Of a stretch of DNA of 64,000 nucleotides, positions 17,952 to 26,424 are shown piece by piece. The translations under genes and the position numbers were made by a program. Source of the DNA: Oscillatoria nigro-viridis PCC 7112 (lineage in GTDB: Bacteria; Cyanobacteriota; Cyanobacteriia; Cyanobacteriales; Microcoleaceae); NCBI RefSeq assembly GCF_000317475.1, contig NC_019729.1:4664501-4728500 (forward strand), given 5' to 3'. How positions within the stretch are numbered: the first letter of the stretch is position 1; the number at the start of each line of letters is the position of its first letter. The notes under the pieces were generated by a model, which saw only the letters and a program-made list of their open reading frames with translations, did not search any database and was not told the origin of the DNA.

Positions 17952-20900
17952 ATGTTCAGCACAATTCTCAGATGGGTAATTAACCGCCGCTGGCTAGTCG
18001 TTGTCGCCACCATTATTATTAGTCTGTGGACATTTTCTATCATCCCCCAAATGTCCCTTGATGTCTTCCCTCCTTTTGCACCCCCGCAGGTGGAAATTCA
18101 GACGGAAGCACCGGGGCTCGCGCCGGAAGAAATCGAGTCTTTAGTAACACTACCGATCGAAAGTGCAATTAACGGAACTCCTGGGGTGACAGCAGTGCGA
18201 TCGTCTTCGGCTGTGGGCCTTTCTGCGGTTAAGGTAATCTTTGATTGGGGAACTGACATTTATCAAGCGCGCCAGTTGATAACAGAACGGTTGCAGCAAG
18301 CTGAAAGCAAACTCCCGGCTGGGGTAGAAACACCGCAAATTTCTCCGACAACTTCTCCTGTCGGCACTGTTATTACCTATGCTTTTACATCAGAAACTAC
18401 TCCTTTGATGGAAGTGCGCCGTCTTGTTGACTGGCAAGTCACAAATCGGCTTTTGGCAGTGACAGGCGTTGCTCAAGTGGTGGCTTACGGAGGCGAAGAA
18501 AGGCAGTATCAAGTATTAGTAGAACCTGCCAAGTTGAAAGCTTTTAATGTGTCGTTGCAGCAAGTAGCTGAAGCGGCAGCGGCTGCGAATGTTAACGCGC
18601 CGGGGGGGTATTTAATTACGCCGGATCGAGAAACTTTAATCCGGGGGGTGGGGCGGATTGAGTCTGTGGAAGATTTGCAGCAATCGGCGATCGACTCTCG
18701 CCAGGGAACGCCGGTCAGAATTGCTGATGTAGCTGATGTCAAGATTGGTGCTGCAATCAAGCGGGGCGATGGCAGTTTTAACGGCAAAAAAGCTGTGATT
18801 GTGATGGTAAACAGACAGCCAGTTGCTGATACTCCGACGGTAACTAAAGCGGTTGAGGCAGCAATGGCCCAGGTGCAGGAAGCTCTGCCCAAAGATATTA
18901 AAGTTACTGTGACTTTCCGCCAGGAAGAGTATATTAATTCTTCGGTGGAGAATGTGCGATCGGCTTTAGTTGAAGGCAGCATCATCGTCACCCTGATTCT
19001 CATCCCGTTTTTGATGAATTGGCGGACTCTGACGGTTGTTTTGCTCGATTTTTTCCTAACTTGGCTGTTCGGGCTGCTGGCGATGTATTGGCTGGGGCTG
19101 GGGCTGAATACGATGACTTTGGGGGGTTTGTCGGTGGCGATCGGCACTGCGATCGACGATGCGATCGTCTATGCCGAAAATACCTACCGCAACTTGAGAG
19201 AAAATACGTCTTCTCTTCATCCGCGCCCGGTGATGGATGTGATTTTTGACGGCAGTCAGGAGGTGCGCGATTCGTTAATTGGAGCGACTGTTATTGGCAT
19301 TGTGGTATTTTCTCCTATTTTTACTTTGCCCGGTGTAGAAGGTCGAATTTTTACGCCTATGGGGATTACTTATCTGGTAGTTGTGGTGATTTCTAGTCTG
19401 GAATCGCTGTTAATATCTCCGGCCCTTTGCGCTATCTTATTGCCTAACAAACGTATGAGTGGTAAAGAACCTTGGTTGCCGAGATTTTGCAAGCATATTT
19501 ATCATTATTGTATCAGAACTTCAATGCGTTATTCGGCGATTATTTTAGCTTTTGCTGCTGCTAGTATGGTGGCTGCCGTAATTATTTTGCCATCCTTTGG
19601 ACGGGTGTTTTTGCCGGAGTTTCAGGAGCAAACTTTGGTGAATACTATTCTGCTTTATCCGGGGGTGTCTTTGGAGACAACAGATAGCGCGGCTTTTGCG
19701 ATTGAAGATGCACTTAAGAATGATAAGAGGTTTGAATACGTGCAAGTGCGATCGGGCAGAGCTCCGGGTGATGCTGATGCTGCGGGAGTTAATTTGGCTC
19801 ACATTGATATCGGTTTAAGCGAGGAGGGCATGAAAAACAGGCCGAAAACTTTGGAATCGCTGCGGCAGGAGTTTGGTAAATTGCCGGGAGTTGCACCAAA
19901 TATCGGCGGTTTTATTTCTCACCGGATGGATGAGGTTTTATCCGGTGTCAGAAGTCAGATTGCTGTCAAAATCTTTGGCCCGGATTTGGATCGGCTTCGC
20001 ACCATCGGTGCCAAAGTTGAAGAGCAAATGAAAACAGTTGAAGGAATTGTGGATTTGCAACTCGAACCCCAGGTGCCAGTGCAACAAATTCAAATTAAGT
20101 TTAACCGCCAAGCTGCGGGTAGATACGGTTTGAAAATCGGAGAGCTTTCTGAAATAATTGAGACAGCTTTAAACGGCAAAGTTGTTTCTCAAGTTTTGGA
20201 ATTGCAACAAACTTTTGACTTAGTTGTTTGGTTGCAGCCTGAAGCTAGAAATAACTTAGAAACTATTCAGAATTTGTTGGTTGATACTCCAAGCGGCAAC
20301 AAGATTCCCCTCGCCCAAGTTGCGACTGTCAAATACGGTACGGGCCCCAATACGATTAACCGCGAGAATGTTTCTCGCTTGATTGTGGCGGCGGCGAATG
20401 CTAAAGGTAGGGATTTGCGATCGGTTGTGAATGAAATTCAAGCTAAAGTCAAACGAGAGGTGCAGTTGCCTTTTGGCTATTTTATCCAGTACGGCGGTCA
20501 ATTTGAAGCCGAGCAAAGAGCTTCGCAAAATATTATGATATTTAGCGCGATCGCCTTTTTGGTAATTACAGTATTGATGTACTTGTCAGTCAAGTCAATT
20601 CCTTCAACTGCTATGATTATGATTAATTTGCCGATCGGATTAGTAGGAGGAGTAATTGCGGTAGCTTTGACTGGCGGTATAATTTCCGTAGCTTCCCTGG
20701 TTGGCTTTGTCACATTATTCGGCGTTGCTACCCGTAACGGCTTGCTTTTAGTAGACAACTACAACACTAAATTTGCTGAAGGACTGCCTTTTAAGGAAGC
20801 AATTATTAAAGGTTCGATGGAACGGCTCAACGCCATTTTGATGACCGCTTTAACTTCAGCTTTGGGTTTAGCACCTTTAGTCTTTGAAGGCGGGGCGGGC

Positions 20901-21077
20901 AAGGAAATTTTGCAACCGCTGTCAGTAGTAGTTTTAGGAGGGTTATTTACTTCTACAGCACTAACTCTGTTAGTTTTGCCAGCTTTGTATGCTCAATTTG
21001 GGCATTTTTTACGACCTCAAAAACCTCAGCCAGTTATTGAAGACGGGAAGGTAGTTAAAGCTGAAATAGCGAACTGA
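17952..21077 (+). CDS. CusA/CzcA-family heavy-metal RND efflux pump 1
   Basis: A 1041-residue inner-membrane proton/metal antiporter with the usual twelve-helix layout and two large periplasmic loops. Typical HME-RND features include FAPPQVEIQTEAPGLAPEE, the NTMTLGGL segment and GFVTLFGVATRNGLLLVDNY. In the TM4 region it has Asp402, Asp403 and Glu409, but Tyr407 where pump 2 has Asp. Helices around residues 355-385 and 470-490 also differ from the usual sequence (LLDFFLTWLFGLLAMYW, SSLESLLISPALCA). A CopR-type box lies 86 bp upstream. The adaptor gene is 1.8 kb upstream beyond an inverted cassette. The metal is probably Cu(I) or Ag(I) by context; sequence alone does not settle it. Confidence 0.9.
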   Translation: MFSTILRWVINRRWLVVVATIIISLWTFSIIPQMSLDVFPPFAPPQVEIQTEAPGLAPEEIESLVTLPIESAINGTPGVTAVRSSSAVGLSAVKVIFDWGTDIYQARQLITERLQQAESKLPAGVETPQISPTTSPVGTVITYAFTSETTPLMEVRRLVDWQVTNRLLAVTGVAQVVAYGGEERQYQVLVEPAKLKAFNVSLQQVAEAAAAANVNAPGGYLITPDRETLIRGVGRIESVEDLQQSAIDSRQGTPVRIADVADVKIGAAIKRGDGSFNGKKAVIVMVNRQPVADTPTVTKAVEAAMAQVQEALPKDIKVTVTFRQEEYINSSVENVRSALVEGSIIVTLILIPFLMNWRTLTVVLLDFFLTWLFGLLAMYWLGLGLNTMTLGGLSVAIGTAIDDAIVYAENTYRNLRENTSSLHPRPVMDVIFDGSQEVRDSLIGATVIGIVVFSPIFTLPGVEGRIFTPMGITYLVVVVISSLESLLISPALCAILLPNKRMSGKEPWLPRFCKHIYHYCIRTSMRYSAIILAFAAASMVAAVIILPSFGRVFLPEFQEQTLVNTILLYPGVSLETTDSAAFAIEDALKNDKRFEYVQVRSGRAPGDADAAGVNLAHIDIGLSEEGMKNRPKTLESLRQEFGKLPGVAPNIGGFISHRMDEVLSGVRSQIAVKIFGPDLDRLRTIGAKVEEQMKTVEGIVDLQLEPQVPVQQIQIKFNRQAAGRYGLKIGELSEIIETALNGKVVSQVLELQQTFDLVVWLQPEARNNLETIQNLLVDTPSGNKIPLAQVATVKYGTGPNTINRENVSRLIVAAANAKGRDLRSVVNEIQAKVKREVQLPFGYFIQYGGQFEAEQRASQNIMIFSAIAFLVITVLMYLSVKSIPSTAMIMINLPIGLVGGVIAVALTGGIISVASLVGFVTLFGVATRNGLLLVDNYNTKFAEGLPFKEAIIKGSMERLNAILMTALTSALGLAPLVFEGGAGKEILQPLSVVVLGGLFTSTALTLLVLPALYAQFGHFLRPQKPQPVIEDGKVVKAEIAN

Positions 21078-21083
21078 TCAACC

Positions 21084-21524
21084 CTAGTGAACTCCCTCAA
21101 TCAAACTGCAAAGTTGATCGCTATCGGGATTGTCGGAAGCTCGATTTGTCCAATTTTTTTTATAAGCTTTCAACTCAGCTTTGAACGCACTCATGCGCTG
21201 AATTTCCTCCTCAAGGAAATCAATTTTGCGACTTAATAAGTCTTGCACTAGCGGACAAGCTGTTATTCCTTGACGGCGAGAAGCCAAAATTTGCTGAATT
21301 TCTTGAATAGAAAAGTTGAGTCTTTGAGCTTTCTTGATAAATTGCACTTGTCTTGCAGCATCGGCTGTGTAGTAACGGTAACCGCTACTGCTGCGTAAGG
21401 TAGGTTCCAGTAACCCTAGGCTTTCATATTATCGCAGGGTGGCTACAGCAACACCAGTTTGCTTGGGTAGTTCTCCAATTTTTAGTAGCTGCTTTTCTAG
21501 GGATTCTGTTTCAAATTTTGTCAT
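21084..21524 (-). pseudogene. MerR-family metal-responsive regulator interrupted by an in-frame TAA
   Basis: The frame from ATG 21524 reads a MerR helix-turn-helix (LLKIGELPKQTGVAVATLR), then TAA at 21429-21431. It continues in the same frame with YESLGLLEPTLRSSSGYRYY and a dimerisation helix. In intact relatives the stop position is an aromatic residue (LR-Y-YE), so a single base change TAY to TAA explains it. The C-terminal part keeps a Cys in TACPLVQDLL, as in heavy-metal sensors. The downstream part could be re-initiated at GTG 21347 but would lack DNA binding. It lies 6 bp from the end of pump 1. Either the gene is dead, or the stop is read through, or the base is a sequencing error. Confidence 0.85.
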
Positions 21525-21647
21525 AGCAGTTCTAGATAAGTTTGAACCCTATCATTATAGCGGTAGCCAGTTTCACTTTTTTGTGCTGGTTATAGTCACC
21601 CCATTTTTCATGATAAAATATTCTATATTGCCCATAATTATAGTGGC

Positions 21648-21685
21648 TAAAAAAGCAGCAGTAACTCAATTTTGAGTTACTGCTG
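21648..21685 (-). terminator. rho-independent terminator of the 47-residue peptide gene
   Basis: A perfect 14-bp stem CAGCAGTAACTCAA (21656-21669) and TTGAGTTACTGCTG (21672-21685) with a 2-bp loop. On the minus strand it is followed by a run of six T. It lies about 80 bp after the stop of the small gene at 21763. Confidence 0.8.
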
Positions 21686-21762
21686 CTGTCGGATATTCTC
21701 TTGCTTCTCCCCTGCAAACTATCCATGATATAATCTACACACACCGGGGAAAATAAGGATTA

Positions 21763-21906
21763 TTAATCGCAATTCGCTTGCGGGCAGTCAGGAGTAGGAG
21801 TAGTGCAGTGGCCGGCGGCAAAGACAATACCGGCAGTACCTGCTGTCAGGAGAACTGCCGTCAAAGCTGCGAGAGTGAATCTTTTTGTCTTAGTTGCTTT
21901 AATCAT
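21763..21906 (-). CDS. small exported Cys/His peptide in the metal island
   Basis: A 47-residue open frame. Residues 1-31 form a clean signal peptide: basic MIKATKTKR, a hydrophobic stretch about 10-29, and a likely cut after VFA or FAA. The mature part is about 17 residues, AGHCTTPTPDCPQANCD, with three cysteines and one histidine. The unit is complete: a MerR-type promoter 52-83 bp upstream and a strong terminator about 80 bp downstream. This makes it a probable real gene despite its size. A metal-binding or metal-sensing role in the periplasm is inferred from composition and context. I know of no family for it. Confidence 0.7.
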   Translation of the reverse strand: MIKATKTKRFTLAALTAVLLTAGTAGIVFAAGHCTTPTPDCPQANCD

Positions 21907-21957
21907 GAATTTTTACCTGTGAATTTGCTCGAAAAGTTTCTTTGGGAAACTATAAAT

Positions 21958-21989
21958 AGTATAAACTCTCAAGTCGGGTATAGAGTCAA
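21958..21989 (-). promoter_or_regulatory. MerR-type promoter of the 47-residue peptide gene
   Basis: On the minus strand: TTGACT (21984-21989), a 20-bp spacer, TATACT (21958-21963). The spacer and -35 overlap carry the dyad ACTCT...AGAGT. The layout and the TTGACTCTATA start resemble promoters of Pb/Zn/Cu-responsive MerR sensors. It is the second such promoter, after the one of the copper chaperone gene. Confidence 0.7.
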
Positions 21990-22066
21990 GGGGGGAAACA
22001 TTAAGAATTATAAAAATATTTAATTTCCGAGGTCGCGCTCCTAATACCTGTATGAAAGTCTGAAGA

Positions 22067-22083
22067 TTTCATCCTGATTTCAT
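22067..22083 (+). promoter_or_regulatory. CopR-type box 4, TTTCAT-CCTGA-TTTCAT
   Basis: Direct repeat with the hexamers intact and one spacer change, 296 bp before RND pump 2. The flanking sequence matches that of box 3. It also lies 160 bp upstream of the divergent small exported peptide gene. Confidence 0.75.
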
Positions 22084-22283
22084 TTTTGCGTGTCAACCTA
22101 AATTGAATGGCGATTTTAACGCGGAAGAGCCAAGTATTCAAGGGGAACTAAAGCAGCCTGACCCTTTAACTAAGATATAGCCTTTCTCAGAAAGATGGAG
22201 TACGCTAAAACCCTGTGTTGTCAAGCTTTTTAAGTTGAATTGTGTACCTCGTCTACCCAAGAACCGCTATAAGCTTTTCTGCC

Positions 22284-22366
22284 TTTAAATTGTATGTCAA
22301 AAAAAAGTCCAAGTCTTGTGGGGAGTAGGGTTGGGCGCCCCGCCCGCCCTGAATATACAATTTAAA
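22284..22366. mobile_element. MITE-like element before RND pump 2
   Basis: Perfect 12-bp terminal inverted repeats TTTAAATTGTAT (22284-22295) and ATACAATTTAAA (22355-22366) enclose 59 bp with a GGGCGCCCCGCCCGCCC core. It is non-coding. It ends 13 bp before the pump 2 start codon, so it replaces the normal ribosome binding region. The rest of 22084-22283 holds no visible gene. Confidence 0.65.
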
Positions 22367-22379
22367 TGCGCGACAGCTT

Positions 22380-25300
22380 ATGCTTAATTCTATTGTCAAA
22401 TGGTCGATCGCCCAACGGTGGCTAGTTGTCATCGCCTCCATCCTCATTACCCTCTGGGGATTGCGAGTTTTGACACAAATGCCGCTCGATGTTTTTCCCA
22501 GCTTTGCTCCCCCCCAAGTCGAAATTCAAACTGAAGCACCAGGACTTGCTCCTGAAGAAGTCGAATCTCTAGTGACTCGACCCATAGAAAGTGCGATTAA
22601 CGGCACTCCCGGAGTAGAGACGGTACGCTCCTCTTCTGCTGTAGGCATTTCCGTCGTCAAAGTCATCTTTGGTTGGGATACTGAAATTTACCGCGCTCGC
22701 CAGTTAGTAACAGAACGGTTGCAGCAAGCGCAAAATCAACTTCCTCAAGGGGTAGAAACGCCGCAAATTTCGCCCATCAGCTCTCCACTGGGAGCCACAA
22801 TTAAATATGCTTTTACTACAGATACGACACCTTTAATGGAAGTGCGACGTATTGTTGATTGGCAAGTAAAAAACCGCTTTTTAGCAGTTCCAGGTGTCAC
22901 TCAAATTGTGATATTTGGAGGTGAAGAGCGCCAGTATCAAGTTTTAGTAGAACCTCACAAACTGAAAGAATTTAATGTTTCATTACAGCAAGTTACTGAA
23001 GCAGTTAAAAAAGCAAATGTCAATGCTCCGGGCGGATTTTTAATTAGCCCAGACCAAGAATTGTTAATTCGGGGAGTCGGGCGAATTGAGTCGATCGAGG
23101 ATTTGAAACAATCTGCGATCGCAGCCAGAAATGGCACGCCAGTGCTGCTGAGCCAAGTAGCTGACGTGAAAATCGGTGCAGCACTCCAACGCGGCGACAG
23201 CATCTTAAATGGCAAGAAAGCGATTGTAGTCATAGTCAACAAACAGCCTGCTGCTGATACCCCAACAGTAACGAAGGCGGTTGAGGCGGCGATGGAGGAA
23301 ATTAAACCGAGTCTGCCTAAAGATGTCAAAGTTACTGTCACTTTTCGGCAGGAAAATTTTATTGAAGCTTCTATAGAAAACGTGAGAGATGCTCTCCGGG
23401 ATGGCATCATCATTGTGTCGATCGTACTAATTTTATTTTTAATGAACTGGCGCACAGTTATCATCAGTCTCAGCGCCCTCCCAGTCTCTTTGCTGCTGGG
23501 AATGATGATTTTAGATTGGACAGGACAAGGCATCAACACGATGACCTTGGGAGGACTTGCTGTGGCGATTGGTTCGGTAGTAGACGATGCCATCGTTGAT
23601 ATGGAAAATGTCTACCGTCGCTTGCGGGAAAACCAGCAGGCGGGAACACCTGTTCCACCACTAGATGTGGTGTTTAATGGCTCCGTTGAAGTGCGGGTCA
23701 GCGTGTTATTTTCCACAGTAATTATTGCCGTCATCTTTGCGCCAATTTTTGCACTTTCTGGCGTAGAAGGTCGAATTTTTACTCCGATGGGCGTGTCCTA
23801 TTTGCTGTCAATTATCGCTTCGACATTGGTAGCCCTAACGTTAACTCCGGCACTATGTGCTTTGCTATTAGTCAATCGCCGTTTGCCCCCGGATGAAACT
23901 TGGATTGCTCGCAAATCTCACCAATTATATCGCCCAGCTTTAATGTTTTCTATCCGCTTTCCTCAGATTGTTTTGGTAATAGCTGTTGTGGGCTTTGTAG
24001 CTTCGATGGTGATTTTACCTAGTTTGGGGCGAGTTTTTCTGCCGGAGTTTCAGGAACGCAGTTTGATCGTTGCTACTTCTCTCTATCCGGGCGAGTCTTT
24101 AAATGCTACAAATCAGGTAGGTTTTGCGATTCAGGATGCTTTGAAAAATGACAAGAATTTTGAAGCTTTAGCTTTGCGTTCGGGACGTGCTCCAGGCGAT
24201 AGCGATGTCGGCGGTGTGAATTTTGGAGAAATGGATGTAGAGATGAGCTCACAGGGGGTGAAAAAGCGGGAAGCTACTATTGAAAAGCTGCGAAAGGAAT
24301 ATGCAAAAATACCGGGTGTCGCGGCTAATATTGGCGGGTTTATCTCGCATCGGATGGATGAGGTGCTGTCAGGAGTCAGAAGTGCGATCGCTGTTAAAAT
24401 ATTCGGTCCCGACTTGGAACAATTAAGGGCTATCGGCAAACAAGTAGAAGCCACTATGACAGAAATTCCCGCTGTTGTAGACTTGCAACTAGAAGCGCAA
24501 GTACCCATCAAACAGGTACAAATAAAATTCGATCGCACTGCGGCTGGTCGTTACGGTTTGGCGGTAGGCGACTTAGCAGAAATTATTGAAACTGCTCTCA
24601 ACGGGCGAGTCGTTTCTCAAGTTTTAGAGCAACAGCAAGTGTTTGACTTAGTTGTGTGGTTCAATGAGGGCGATCGGCACAATTTAGATATTATCCGCAA
24701 CTTGTTAGTTGATACTCCCAGCGGACAGAAAATTCCCCTCGCACAAGTTGCCAAAGTTGACTGCGGCACCGGCCCCAACACCCTCAACCGCGAGAATGTA
24801 TCCAGACTAATTGTCGTTTCTGCTAACGTCCAAGGGCGAGACTTAGGTTCTGTCATCGCTGATATTCGCAGCCAGGTAAAACAAAAAGTGCAATTGCCCT
24901 CTGGATATTACATTCAGTACGGAGGGCAATTTCAGGCTCAAGAACAGGCAACTCAAACATTAATGGTGGCTGGCTTATTAGCCTTTGTCGCCATCACGGT
25001 ACTGATTTACTTCGCCGTTAAAACAATTCCAGCTACCGCGATGATTATGATAAACTTGCCCTTAGCATTAGTCGGGGGCGTGATTTCAGTTGCGCTAGGC
25101 GGTGGAATTATTTCAGTCGCTTCAATGGTGGGATTCATCACCTTATTCGGTGTAGCTACCCGCAACGGACTGCTGCTAGTTGATAACTATAACAACAAGT
25201 TAGCAGATGGTATGCCTTTACAGAAAGTCATCGTTGAGGGTTCTATGGAGCGGCTAGTGGCGATTTTGATGACGGCTCTTTCATCTGCCTTGGGCATGGT

Positions 25301-25499
25301 TCCTTTAGTAATTGGCAGCGGCGCAGGTAAAGAAATTCTGCAACCGCTAGCAGTTGTAGTGCTGGGAGGATTGTTTACTTCTACTGCATTAACGCTGTTA
25401 GTTTTGCCAGCTTTGTATTCTATGTTTGGAAGGTTTTTAGTTGCTAAAACGAGTGTTTTAATTGAAGCAAAGATAGTTAATGCAAGTTTTGATGCTTGA
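22380..25499 (+). CDS. CusA/CzcA-family heavy-metal RND efflux pump 2
   Basis: A 1039-residue paralogue of pump 1, aligned without large gaps. It has the canonical TM4 set Asp402, Asp403, Asp407 and Glu409 (VVDDAIVDMEN) and the usual ALPVSLLLGMMIL and LVALTLTPALCALLL helices, so it looks like the less altered copy. HME-RND pumps export divalent or monovalent metals by proton antiport through a tripartite channel. The only adaptor in the window is at 14184, so both pumps may share it. A CopR-type box lies 296 bp upstream, and a MITE-like element separates it from the start. No strong ribosome binding site precedes the ATG. Confidence 0.92.
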   Translation: MLNSIVKWSIAQRWLVVIASILITLWGLRVLTQMPLDVFPSFAPPQVEIQTEAPGLAPEEVESLVTRPIESAINGTPGVETVRSSSAVGISVVKVIFGWDTEIYRARQLVTERLQQAQNQLPQGVETPQISPISSPLGATIKYAFTTDTTPLMEVRRIVDWQVKNRFLAVPGVTQIVIFGGEERQYQVLVEPHKLKEFNVSLQQVTEAVKKANVNAPGGFLISPDQELLIRGVGRIESIEDLKQSAIAARNGTPVLLSQVADVKIGAALQRGDSILNGKKAIVVIVNKQPAADTPTVTKAVEAAMEEIKPSLPKDVKVTVTFRQENFIEASIENVRDALRDGIIIVSIVLILFLMNWRTVIISLSALPVSLLLGMMILDWTGQGINTMTLGGLAVAIGSVVDDAIVDMENVYRRLRENQQAGTPVPPLDVVFNGSVEVRVSVLFSTVIIAVIFAPIFALSGVEGRIFTPMGVSYLLSIIASTLVALTLTPALCALLLVNRRLPPDETWIARKSHQLYRPALMFSIRFPQIVLVIAVVGFVASMVILPSLGRVFLPEFQERSLIVATSLYPGESLNATNQVGFAIQDALKNDKNFEALALRSGRAPGDSDVGGVNFGEMDVEMSSQGVKKREATIEKLRKEYAKIPGVAANIGGFISHRMDEVLSGVRSAIAVKIFGPDLEQLRAIGKQVEATMTEIPAVVDLQLEAQVPIKQVQIKFDRTAAGRYGLAVGDLAEIIETALNGRVVSQVLEQQQVFDLVVWFNEGDRHNLDIIRNLLVDTPSGQKIPLAQVAKVDCGTGPNTLNRENVSRLIVVSANVQGRDLGSVIADIRSQVKQKVQLPSGYYIQYGGQFQAQEQATQTLMVAGLLAFVAITVLIYFAVKTIPATAMIMINLPLALVGGVISVALGGGIISVASMVGFITLFGVATRNGLLLVDNYNNKLADGMPLQKVIVEGSMERLVAILMTALSSALGMVPLVIGSGAGKEILQPLAVVVLGGLFTSTALTLLVLPALYSMFGRFLVAKTSVLIEAKIVNASFDA

Positions 25500-25661
25500 T
25501 GTTAAATCACGAGTTTTATCTCTTAGTCTCGCGTTGCGCGGACGCAAGTTTGTGCAGTAGGGGCAATCCCCCCGTGGTTGCCCGGGTTTCAACCGCCGAA
25601 TGATCGACGGGGTAACTCACTTTCAACCTGAAATAAACATTGACTGTTTTGGCACAAACCT

Positions 25662-26339
25662 ATGAAAATTTTGCTAGTTGAAGACGACGATCGCATTGCC
25701 AAACCTCTAGCAGAAGATTTAAGGCATCAAAATCATGCCGTCGATATAGCGACTGACGGCATCGAAGCTTGGGATTACATCCAATCAGTTAATTATGACC
25801 TAGTTTTGTTAGATTTGATGCTGCCAAAATTAGATGGAATTGCGCTGTGCAAGCGTCTGCGTGCAGCTAAGTCCAACACTCTGATTTTGATGCTGACAGC
25901 ACGGGATACAACCTCAGATAAAGTCCTTGGACTCGATGCGGGGGCTGATGATTATTTAATTAAGCCCTTTGAATTAGAAGAATTATCAGCACGAATCAGA
26001 GCTTTATCTCGCAGAATTCCTGAAACCAAGCCGCTGATTTTAAGCCACGGCGATTTGCAACTCAATCCCAGTAGCTGCACCGTCACCTATGGCAATCAAC
26101 CTTTATCTTTAACACCCAAAGAATATATGATATTAGAATGCTTTTTGAGAAACCCCACTCAAGTTTTGACTCGTGCAGCAATTTTAGATAAACTGTGGGA
26201 TTTCGATCGCTCCTCTGGAGAAGGCACTGTCAAGACTCACGTTACAAATCTGCGGAGCAAGCTAAAAGCAGCCGGAAGTTCAGAAAATTTCATCGAAACA
26301 GTTTATGGAATTGGTTATCGTCTCAGCGGCACTAACTGA
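25662..26339 (+). CDS. OmpR/PhoB-family response regulator
   Basis: A 225-residue regulator with a receiver domain (phosphoacceptor Asp51 in LVLLDLMLP, Asp8/Asp9, Lys in IKPFEL) and a C-terminal winged helix (residues about 130-222). It lies 162 bp after pump 2 and 85 bp before the remains of a histidine kinase gene. No TTTCAT direct repeat is seen before it. A metal-responsive role follows from location only. With its adjacent kinase missing the phosphorylation domain, it may depend on another kinase in the cell. Confidence 0.92.
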   Translation: MKILLVEDDDRIAKPLAEDLRHQNHAVDIATDGIEAWDYIQSVNYDLVLLDLMLPKLDGIALCKRLRAAKSNTLILMLTARDTTSDKVLGLDAGADDYLIKPFELEELSARIRALSRRIPETKPLILSHGDLQLNPSSCTVTYGNQPLSLTPKEYMILECFLRNPTQVLTRAAILDKLWDFDRSSGEGTVKTHVTNLRSKLKAAGSSENFIETVYGIGYRLSGTN

Positions 26340-26353
26340 AAATCTCAGATTTC

Positions 26354-26368
26354 AGAAACCGGGTTTCT
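26354..26368. repeat. short palindrome AGAAACCGGGTTTCT
   Basis: A perfect palindrome in the 85-bp gap between the response regulator and the truncated kinase. It is the second copy of the word seen at 6456. Confidence 0.6.
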
Positions 26369-26424
26369 AATCTTTCACAAACAAATCATTAATATTCTAC
26401 TGACTGTTGCATATTTTTCAAATT

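Noticed and set aside
21778..22023. 81-codon plus-strand frame with many Cys
   Set aside because: It is antisense to the 47-residue exported peptide, which has promoter, signal peptide and terminator on the minus strand.
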